In this document: one piece after another, positions 1 to 5,346 of the stretch
Layout of the letters: each line of letters starts with the position of its first letter
Position numbering within the stretch: the stretch's first letter is position 1
Source of the DNA: a bacterium
GTDB lineage: Bacteria; UBP18; UBA7526
Length of the DNA stretch: 7,795 nucleotides
Reading direction: 5' to 3'
Assembly: GCA_018903055.1 (NCBI GenBank)
Contig: JAHIPW010000055.1
Location: forward strand, 1-7,795
Program-made: the position numbers and the translations under genes
The notes under the pieces: generated by a model
Seen by the model: only the letters and a program-made list of their open reading frames with translations
Databases searched by the model: none
Told to the model about the DNA's origin: nothing

Positions 1-544
1 CATTATCATATGTTCCTTTTACCATAATAACCTTTGCCCCAAAGATTAATAATTGGGTGATCTTTGCCTTGGGCGCCTTCTGGGGAACGAAGATGATGGC
101 CGGGATTCTTAAACTTGCCGCTAAGCAGGCCATGCTGGAACCCGCATTGCCCGTTGAAGCCCCAGTAACAATTTTTGCTCCTAACTCCTGGGCCCTTACA
201 ATGGCCACAGCACTTGCCCGATCTTTAAAAGAAGCGGAGGGATTCTTTCCATCATCCTTCAGAAATAGATTCTTGCCTAAATTCTTTGCCTCATATAATG
301 GTGTCCAGCCAATCTGAAGAGGAGGAATTTTACTCAAATCTTGGATGGGCAGAAGTGGTTCATAGCGCCAGATAGAGTATTCTTTATTCTGGGAGAGACT
401 CTCTTTAGTAAAGGTCTTTCTTATCTCTTCATAATTATAGACAATATCTAAATTTTCAGAACAGGCGGAGCAATTGTAGTTCACTTCTTCTTGGCCATAC
501 TCTCGGCCACATCTCAGACACTTTAATCCCTTTATTTTTCTCAC
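1..544 (-). CDS. Threonine synthase-family PLP enzyme, N-terminal part (runs off the left edge)
   Basis: About 181 residues are visible; the C-terminal half lies outside the window. A zinc ribbon opens the protein (Cys9-x2-Cys12 and Cys25-x2-Cys28). The fold-type II PLP region follows: GWTPLY near residues 79-84, the NPSASFKDR motif with the probable Schiff-base Lys107, and the phosphate-binding STGNAGSS loop at about 130-137. This order is typical of archaeal-type threonine synthases, which convert O-phosphohomoserine to threonine and phosphate in the cytoplasm. I chose GTG at 544 because a GAGG site lies 5 bases upstream and the zinc ribbon begins eight residues later; a TTG at 571, directly after the previous stop codon, is also possible but lacks a ribosome site. 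It is the last visible gene of the carbamoyltransferase/carbamate kinase run. In related clusters this place is held by YgeX (diaminopropionate ammonia-lyase), so a related lyase role is an alternative. The family call is firm, the exact substrate is not. Confidence 0.85.
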   Translation of the reverse strand, partial: MRKIKGLKCLRCGREYGQEEVNYNCSACSENLDIVYNYEEIRKTFTKESLSQNKEYSIWRYEPLLPIQDLSKIPPLQIGWTPLYEAKNLGKNLFLKDDGKNPSASFKDRASAVAIVRAQELGAKIVTGASTGNAGSSMACLAASLRIPAIIFVPQKAPKAKITQLLIFGAKVIMVKGTYDN

Positions 545-571
545 ATAGGCCTCACTTTGTTCAAGTTCCAA

Positions 572-802
572 TTAGGTTTTTTCTTCTTTTTTCTCCTTCG
601 CTGCCTTCTTCTCCGCCATCTTATCCTTGATGCTGGAGATCCCAGCTACGAAGGCGATAATTCCCCCGAGGATTAAAACTGGGGGGATAAAACCCTTAAG
701 CACAGTTAAAAAGGGAACTCCCCAGGCAATTCCGAAGAGGGTGCCGGTAAAGAAGAAGATCCCTACTAGAGCAGCGATTATTCCCAGAATTAAAGCAACC
801 AT
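572..802 (-). CDS. Small two-helix membrane protein of unknown function
   Basis: A 76-residue protein I do not recognise. Two hydrophobic stretches (about residues 2-22 and 36-57) are joined by a short Gly/Pro-containing link and followed by a tail made almost only of Lys, Glu and Ala (KDKMAEKKAAKEKKEE), probably on the cytoplasmic face. A longer version from GTG 811 is possible on paper, but that GTG is part of the AGGAGGTG ribosome site, so ATG 802, 8 bases after GGAGG, is the better start. The gene begins just 18 bases after the carbamate kinase stop and ends 27 bases before the chosen start of the threonine-synthase-like gene, so it is almost certainly in the same transcript. A role in transport or membrane anchoring of the pathway is a guess from context only. 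Confidence 0.7.
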   Translation of the reverse strand: MVALILGIIAALVGIFFFTGTLFGIAWGVPFLTVLKGFIPPVLILGGIIAFVAGISSIKDKMAEKKAAKEKKEEKT

Positions 803-808
803 TCTTTT

Positions 809-816
809 CACCTCCT
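809..816 (-). promoter_or_regulatory. Strong ribosome binding site that fixes the start of the small membrane protein
   Basis: AGGAGGTG on the minus strand ends 6 bases before ATG 802, with the GGAGG core 8 bases away. It consumes the upstream in-frame GTG (811), so that codon is unlikely to start translation. Confidence 0.75.
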
Positions 817-820
817 TTCT

Positions 821-1930
821 TCAATCAGGCACTATAGTCGTCCCCGCTTCACCCTTCAGGGTCTTCCCGAAGAGCTTGGTTAGGGAAATGTGGGCCACCT
901 TTCCTCCTCCTTCTAAGAAGTCAATGACGGCCTTTATTTTAGGCCCCATACTTCCCGGAGGGAAGGGGCAGGGCTTTTGATTATACAGTTCTTTGGCCTC
1001 GCTCAGGGTAAGATGTCTGAGGTCCTTTTGGTTCGGCTTCTGATAGTTCAACTTTGCTCCATCCTCGGCAGTAAAGATGGTAAAACTCACCTCTAATTCC
1101 TCTCCCTTCTCCTTGGCTTTCTTAATCAGCATTCTTCCTAAAAGGGAAGTAGCATAATCTTTATCGATGACCGCCTCCACTCCGGTATAGATCTTGGCCT
1201 TTGGCTGGCCCTCGACATAGGGTCTGGTATAGGTAATCCCGTAGTTACACTTATAGACCTCTTTTCCATCGACGATTTCTGGTTTTACCTGGATGACCGG
1301 AATCCCTCCCCCGCCGACACTGATGGGGATAATGCCTGATTTCAAGGCGGTCTCTACTACATCTATCTCAACGATATCTATGGGTATCGGTGAAGGAACT
1401 ACTCTCCTCCAGATCTCCTTCCCCCGATCATCCTTAGAATATAATTTTACTACCCAGCCATACTTCTCCTTCCTTTCCAGGGCTTCCTCTTTACTATAGG
1501 AAGGGCCGATAAACTTGGTGGGATTCTGAAAATCAGGATCATCCTTATTGACTACTACTTGAGTTACCGTCTCAGCCACAATCTTATCTATTCCCCGGCT
1601 CCTCAGTTCATTCCCCAGCATGGCAATCATATACCCCATGGCCCCTTGAGTATCGGCACCGCAGACGTCTAAGGGCAAGGCGTGCAAGATCTTATGAGAA
1701 TACTCCGCCCTTAAAAGGATGTTTCCCACCTGGGGACCATTACCATGAGTTATAATATAATCATCATCTGGATTGGCCGCGATAATATCCGCAATCTCTT
1801 TACAGGTCCCATCCGTCCTCTGCCACTGCATAGGGATATCAGGAATAATAGACTTCCCCTTCTCATCAGTCAATCCTGCAGGAGCAACCTCATTCCCTCC
1901 AAAAGCAAAAAGCCTTACTTTTCTTGCCAT
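821..1930 (-). CDS. arcC: Carbamate kinase, enlarged form
   Basis: A cytoplasmic amino-acid-kinase-fold enzyme that makes ATP, CO2 and ammonia from carbamoyl phosphate and ADP. Visible family motifs, in order: FGGNE (10-14), THGNGPQVGN (61-70), PLDVCGADTQGAMGY (86-100), QNPTKFIGP (135-143), RRVVPSPIPIDI (175-186), VGGGGIPV (205-212), GVEAVIDKD (250-258) and PGSMGPKIKA (325-334). The two lysines matching the catalytic pair of Enterococcus faecalis carbamate kinase are present (Lys139 and Lys257). At 369 residues it is longer than the usual roughly 310; the clearest extra piece is about residues 216-247, between GGGGIPV and GVEAVIDKD, with smaller additions near 20-40 and 268-280. ATG 1930 has AGGAGG 7 bases upstream. 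It follows two carbamoyltransferases, the expected partners in a catabolic, ATP-yielding route. YqeA of E. coli is the comparable gene in the yge cluster. Confidence 0.93.
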   Translation of the reverse strand: MARKVRLFAFGGNEVAPAGLTDEKGKSIIPDIPMQWQRTDGTCKEIADIIAANPDDDYIITHGNGPQVGNILLRAEYSHKILHALPLDVCGADTQGAMGYMIAMLGNELRSRGIDKIVAETVTQVVVNKDDPDFQNPTKFIGPSYSKEEALERKEKYGWVVKLYSKDDRGKEIWRRVVPSPIPIDIVEIDVVETALKSGIIPISVGGGGIPVIQVKPEIVDGKEVYKCNYGITYTRPYVEGQPKAKIYTGVEAVIDKDYATSLLGRMLIKKAKEKGEELEVSFTIFTAEDGAKLNYQKPNQKDLRHLTLSEAKELYNQKPCPFPPGSMGPKIKAVIDFLEGGGKVAHISLTKLFGKTLKGEAGTTIVPD

Positions 1931-1946
1931 CTCTCAACCTCCTAAT

Positions 1947-2027
1947 ACACGGATTATCACAGATTGACTACGGATTTACACGGATAAATCTGTGCCCATC
2001 CGTGTTGTTATCCGTGCTAATCTGTGT
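1947..2027 (-). repeat. Helically phased short repeats forming an 81-bp imperfect inverted repeat
   Basis: Eight copies of a CRGAT / ATCYG core fill the gap between the first carbamoyltransferase and the carbamate kinase. On the plus strand the left arm has CGGATT, CAGATT, CGGATT and CGGATA starting at 1950, 1960, 1971 and 1981; the right arm has the inverse TCTG, TCCG, TCCG and TCTG at 1989, 1999, 2011 and 2021. Steps are 10-12 bases, close to one DNA turn. The arms can pair over about 40 bases, with several differences of the G-U kind. The right arm overlaps the end of the upstream gene: the last codons (DTD and the TAG stop at 2017-2019) are repeat sequence. A transcript could fold here, but no U-run follows, so it is not a classical terminator. 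Confidence 0.8.
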
Positions 2028-3042
2028 CGCTCATGGTCAAAGCCATGATGGCTTTCTGGACATGGAGACGGTTCTCGGCCACATCGTAGATGATGGAACG
2101 GGGACCACTGGCCACCTCGTCCGTCACCTCATGCCCCCGGTCAATGGGCATGGGATGGATATATAATGGGTTATTTCCCAGTCTCATTTTCTTAGAATCA
2201 CAGATCCATTCCGTATACTTCAAGGCCCTCTCAATCTCTTCCTCTTTGTTGAACTCTCCCCCTTTGTAAGCCTCCGGGCTCATCCAGTTTCGGGAATAGA
2301 CGACATCCGCTCCCCTATATCCTGCCCTTACATCATGGGTAATCTCGAATCTTGCTTTATTTCCCTGGCAATTCTTCTTGGTAGTCTCTATCACCTCTGG
2401 ATCGAGGTCATACCCTTCAGGATAGGCAATGGTGACATTCATTCCAAAGCGGGAATAGAGAAGGGCCGCTTCTTGGACGCTACACCAGGAACGGGCCAGA
2501 GCGCCATGTGCCCAGGTAAGGAGAAGCTTCTTTCCTTTTAAATCCTTTCCTAAATGCTTTCGCAGTCCCATAATATCTGCCAGGCCCTGACAGGGATGGT
2601 ATTTATCGTGAGCCATACTGATTATGGGAACAGTGGCCCACTTAGCATACTCTCTCAATAAATCATCCCCTTCGCCATATCTGGTAACCTTATCCTCTAA
2701 GATCCTGATCCCGATCCCACAGGCATACCTCGACATGACTTTAGCCGCATCCTCTACCGTCTCGCCGGCGGTCTTCTCTGTCTTCAGCCGCATAGCCTTG
2801 GGCTCCAAAAACTGGGCATGACTCCCCAGTTCGGTTGCCGCACACTCAAAGGACTGCCTGGTCCTCACCGAGGGGTTATAGAAGAACATGAAGAAGGTTT
2901 TGTCCTTAAGGATAGAGGTATACTTAGGAGAAAACCTATCCTTCTGCATGGCTTCTGCCAATTCCAACACCTTAACCAAATCTTCCTTCGGCCACTCCTG
3001 GGTGCAGATCAAATCCTTCCCAAACAATTCTGATTTAGACAT
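2017..3042 (-). CDS. Carbamoyltransferase, acetylornithine transcarbamylase/YgeW class, divergent copy
   Basis: A 341-residue aspartate/ornithine carbamoyltransferase-fold enzyme. The carbamoyl-phosphate loop is NPSVRTR (56-62), followed by HPCQ (149-152; the same tetrapeptide as in acetylornithine transcarbamylase), a second-domain stretch TWAHG (176-180), FGMNVTIAYPEGYDLDP (199-215), and the conserved end ENRLHVQKA (323-331). It transfers a carbamoyl group between carbamoyl phosphate and an amine, or runs the reverse phosphorolysis. Two oddities: the usual HCLP of ornithine-type enzymes is HPMP (296-299), closer to the HPLP of aspartate transcarbamylase, and the Lys/Pro-rich loop that makes the knot in this class is replaced by LARSWCSVQEA (182-192). 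The substrate therefore cannot be named. ATG 3042 is chosen because GGAGG sits 5 bases upstream; an in-frame TTG at 3072 would place the ribosome site inside the gene. Paralogue of the gene just upstream. Confidence 0.88.
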   Translation of the reverse strand: MSKSELFGKDLICTQEWPKEDLVKVLELAEAMQKDRFSPKYTSILKDKTFFMFFYNPSVRTRQSFECAATELGSHAQFLEPKAMRLKTEKTAGETVEDAAKVMSRYACGIGIRILEDKVTRYGEGDDLLREYAKWATVPIISMAHDKYHPCQGLADIMGLRKHLGKDLKGKKLLLTWAHGALARSWCSVQEAALLYSRFGMNVTIAYPEGYDLDPEVIETTKKNCQGNKARFEITHDVRAGYRGADVVYSRNWMSPEAYKGGEFNKEEEIERALKYTEWICDSKKMRLGNNPLYIHPMPIDRGHEVTDEVASGPRSIIYDVAENRLHVQKAIMALTMSDTD

Positions 3043-3047
3043 ACTTC

Positions 3048-3052
3048 CCTCC
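3048..3052 (-). promoter_or_regulatory. Ribosome binding site that sets the start of the divergent carbamoyltransferase
   Basis: GGAGG on the minus strand, 5 bases before ATG 3042. It favours this start over the in-frame TTG at 3072. Confidence 0.7.
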
Positions 3053-3061
3053 TTGCAACCG

Positions 3062-3157
3062 CAAAAGCGCAAAATTTAACTAAAAAACGCAAAGTTTTAG
3101 TGCTTAAATATTCGCGTTCTTTTGTTTCTTGCTTCGTGCTATTCGCGATAATTCGCG
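3062..3157 (-). repeat. Intergenic repeat cluster of TTCGCG and CGCAAA units
   Basis: The gap between the two carbamoyltransferases is filled by short repeats. On the plus strand TTCGCG or TTCGTG occurs at 3111, 3133, 3142 and 3152 (steps 22, 9 and 10), and CGCAAAATTT / CGCAAAGTTT occurs at 3068 and 3088 (20 apart). The ACTAAAA/TTTTAGT pair around the second CGCAAA unit can form a small 7-bp stem. The cluster starts three bases past the TAA stop of the upstream gene. Its layout resembles the AATCYGTG repeat at 1947-2027 although the core differs. No promoter is evident inside it. Confidence 0.65.
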
Positions 3158-3159
3158 TC

Positions 3160-4236
3160 TTAGAGTCTGCCTCCCATTACGAGAGCCATAATGGCCTTGT
3201 GGGCATGGAGTCTGTTCTCTGCCTCATCGAAAACCACAGACTGGGGACCATCAATGACCTCATCCGTCACTTCCATATCCCGATCAGCAGGCAGGCAGTG
3301 CATATAGATGCCACTGGGTTTAATGAGCTTCATCTTTTTGGCATCACAGATCCAATCCTTGTTCTTATCGAAAAGTTTCTTCATACCATCCAGGTTTTCC
3401 TTCTTGACGATTTTGCCCTTCTTATCGACTTGGGCAAAATAATCCATAGCTCCCCAGCATTTGGGATAGACCACATCAGCGTTTTCAAAGGCGGCATCCA
3501 TATCATCCGTTTCTTCAAAGCTTCCCCCGGTCTCTTTGGCAAATTTCTTGCAGTGTTCGATGACTGCCGGGTCCAGTTCAAATCCTTTCGGTCGGGCAAA
3601 GACCACATCCATTCCCATCTTTGTCGGCGCCAAAACCAGACTTTGCGGTACAGCGAATGGTTTATGCGTAGAGCCTGAGTAAGCCCAGGACATTACAAAT
3701 TTTACCTTCTTGAATCGACCAAATTTTTCCTTGACTGTTATCATGTCGGCTAATGCCTGGGTGGGATGATACATATCGCACTCCATATTGATAACCGGGT
3801 TCTCCATATAATAGGCGAACTCCTTAATGGTGGCATTGGCGAAGCCATAAATCCACTGGGCCGGCTCCCCGTACATACGGATGGCCATAGCCTCTCCTAC
3901 ACGGTCCAACATCTGAGCCACATCACAGATGCGTTCTGTTTTGTAAGGAATTTCATACCCCTTACGAGCCGGGGTGTAGGTTTTACTCGGCTCCAGGTCA
4001 ACAAGAAATCCTCCTAATTGCTGAATCCCGGCTGCAAAAGTGCTCCGGGTGCGAAGGGACTGGTTGAAGAACATGGTAAAAAGAGTCTTGCCCTTAAGAA
4101 GATGTGAATGGTCTTCTCCCATTGCCCAGCGCCTTTTAAGCTCTAAACCCACATCGATAAAGGTTTCCCACTCTTCCCTAGAATAATCCAACTCCGCATC
4201 GATCCAATCACGTCCCAAAAACTTGTTCGTCTTCAT
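3160..4236 (-). CDS. Knotted carbamoyltransferase, YgeW/acetylornithine transcarbamylase-like
   Basis: A 358-residue carbamoyltransferase. Carbamoyl-phosphate loop NQSLRTR (58-64), HPTQALAD (157-164), SWAYSGSTHKPFAVPQ (183-198), MGMDVVFARPKGFELDP (207-223), YPKCWG (257-262), the HCLPAD signature (313-318) and a typical C-terminus ENRLHAHKA (340-348). The WAY...KPxxVPQ loop and YPKxWG closely match what I recall of E. coli YgeW and the knotted acetylornithine transcarbamylases, rather than plain ornithine transcarbamylase. Its likely substrate is a modified amino acid or ureido compound, not free ornithine, but this cannot be fixed from sequence. ATG 4236 has AGGAGG 8 bases upstream. It heads the metabolic run of this window, 48 bases after the lamin-tail ORF, with no promoter visible in that gap, so it may be read from the promoter near 6800 or from an unseen internal one. 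Confidence 0.9.
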   Translation of the reverse strand: MKTNKFLGRDWIDAELDYSREEWETFIDVGLELKRRWAMGEDHSHLLKGKTLFTMFFNQSLRTRSTFAAGIQQLGGFLVDLEPSKTYTPARKGYEIPYKTERICDVAQMLDRVGEAMAIRMYGEPAQWIYGFANATIKEFAYYMENPVINMECDMYHPTQALADMITVKEKFGRFKKVKFVMSWAYSGSTHKPFAVPQSLVLAPTKMGMDVVFARPKGFELDPAVIEHCKKFAKETGGSFEETDDMDAAFENADVVYPKCWGAMDYFAQVDKKGKIVKKENLDGMKKLFDKNKDWICDAKKMKLIKPSGIYMHCLPADRDMEVTDEVIDGPQSVVFDEAENRLHAHKAIMALVMGGRL

Positions 4237-4284
4237 TCCTTTTACCTCCTTTCTTAAACACTGATTTCTTTGTTTTGCCTGCTC

Positions 4285-4917
4285 CTATTCCTCCCATTTT
4301 TCGTAGAACGGTCCTTCTTTTTCTTCCCTCCATGCTTCTCCTTCTAACCACTTATATGTTATCTCAATCTTCTTCTCATACCAGGCAGCGCAAAAATAGC
4401 AGGTGGGAACAGTTCCCGTAATGGTAGAAGCGTCTCTAATCAGACTCACCCAGTAACAGGCATCTTTTCCCGATAGATGGGTCTCCTTGGTTTTGTTATT
4501 CCGAATTAAGGTCTTTGGTTCTTTTAACTTACGATGGGGTATCTTGATTAGCTTATAAGTATACTGGGCAATGACCTTTCCTGTATTATCCCTTAACGTT
4601 GCCCTATCTCCTTCTATGTTGTTCCAGATGGGCATGCGATAATTGAAGTATCGCTTGGTGCCATATCTCTCGTTAGTCCCGGAACCCGTGTAGACTTTCA
4701 TCGATTCCCCGGGTTTCAGGACAGAGCACCAGGAGATTCTGCCCTTCCTTCGTGAAGAAAAGTAGAACTTATGTCCTGCCTTATCCTCTAATGTCCAGCC
4801 AGCGAAGTCCTGTAATTCTTCTCCTATATTCTTAATCTCAACATACTCCTCATTCAACTTGCTTCTATCCCTTTTGCCCGGAGGATTATATTCGAGGTCC
4901 ACAATATTATTATTCAC
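4285..4917 (-). CDS. Lamin tail domain (LTD) protein, probably a severed C-terminal domain
   Basis: The first 120 or so of 210 residues form a lamin tail domain, an Ig-like fold found in secreted or surface bacterial proteins: YNPPG near the start, then NEEYVEIKNIGE, FAGWTLEDKAGHKFYF, LKPGESMKVYTGSG and PIWNNIEGDRATLRD followed by an AQYTY strand. The remaining 90 residues hold several Trp, Tyr and Cys (a TCYFCAAWYEKK segment) and match nothing I recognise. There is no signal peptide, and the GTG start at 4917 has no ribosome site. The frame is open further upstream to the amidase TGA at 4939-4941, giving residues IIEYFKN that read as the normal end of an amidase domain. I therefore infer that this was the C-terminal domain of an amidase-LTD protein. 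Whether it is translated on its own is doubtful. Confidence 0.6.
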   Translation of the reverse strand: MNNNIVDLEYNPPGKRDRSKLNEEYVEIKNIGEELQDFAGWTLEDKAGHKFYFSSRRKGRISWCSVLKPGESMKVYTGSGTNERYGTKRYFNYRMPIWNNIEGDRATLRDNTGKVIAQYTYKLIKIPHRKLKEPKTLIRNNKTKETHLSGKDACYWVSLIRDASTITGTVPTCYFCAAWYEKKIEITYKWLEGEAWREEKEGPFYEKWEE

Positions 4918-4938
4918 ATTCTTGAAGTATTCAATAAT

Positions 4939-5346
4939 TCATTCGCATATGGCTTCTGCTACTTTTTCCCTAAAGGTTTCTTTATTTAAAAGTCTTTCAT
5001 CGGCTGGATTAGTCATAAAGGCAGTTTCAACCAAAACAGCAGGCATATAAGTGCCAACTAGCACTGTGAATCCTTTTTCTTTAACTCCACGGCTTTTCAA
5101 TCCTTTTATTGTTTCTAATTTTGTCATTATATAGTTTGCTAATTTTTTACTGGCTATGGCTCTTTTCTCTTTCGGGTCTTGATAAAAATATACTTCTACA
5201 CCCCTTGGACGTGGATTATCTACTTCTTTTTCTTTATCCTTTTTAATTTTTTTCACAGCTGCATTACAGTGAATAGAAACAAAAATATCGGCTTGGTCAC
5301 TATTAGCCGTATCTTTTCTTTCCTCAGGATCTGGTGGCTCCTCAGT
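4939..5346 (-). pseudogene. N-acetylmuramoyl-L-alanine amidase (Amidase_3), N-terminal half missing
   Basis: Read from just after the TGA of the propeller gene, the frame gives the second half of an Amidase_3 domain, which cuts the amide bond between muramic acid and the stem peptide of the cell wall. Visible are PEERKDTANS followed by ADIFVSIHCNAA (with one zinc-binding His), RGVEVYFY, SRGVKEKGFTVL and AVLVETAFMTNPADERLL (with the catalytic Glu). The first 70 or so residues, including the GHGG zinc His and the following zinc Glu, are absent, and so is any signal peptide. The first usable start is GTG 5256, already past the SIHCNA motif, so a protein made from it (105 residues) cannot be active. 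It ends at a TGA where related proteins usually have Gly (AEAICE-stop-IIEYF, against the common EGI pattern). This looks like a decayed or deleted gene; assembly error is an alternative. Confidence 0.75.

Noticed and set aside
57-317. Plus-strand ORF of 86 codons
   Set aside because: It lies opposite the threonine-synthase-like gene, whose motifs are clear; its own translation shows no family features and it has no good ribosome site.
809-823. TGA read as an amino acid, giving a carbamate kinase-membrane protein fusion
   Set aside because: The two ORFs are in the same frame, but a full ribosome site stands between them and the kinase ends at its normal family C-terminus. This TGA is a stop, which also argues against genome-wide TGA recoding.
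1947-2027. CRISPR array
   Set aside because: Units are only 8-9 bases with 2-3 bases between them and occur in both orientations; there are no spacers or cas genes.
3100-3678. Plus-strand ORF of 192 codons
   Set aside because: Antisense to the well-supported knotted carbamoyltransferase; long only because of that gene's codon pattern.
4237-4284. Dedicated promoter for the carbamoyltransferase genes
   Set aside because: No TTGACA or TATAAT-like pair is visible in this 48-base gap; only the ribosome site is recognisable.
4920-4941. Selenocysteine at the amidase TGA
   Set aside because: The position is normally Gly in this family, and the only fold just after the TGA is a 5-bp stem with a 3-base loop, too weak for a bacterial SECIS element.
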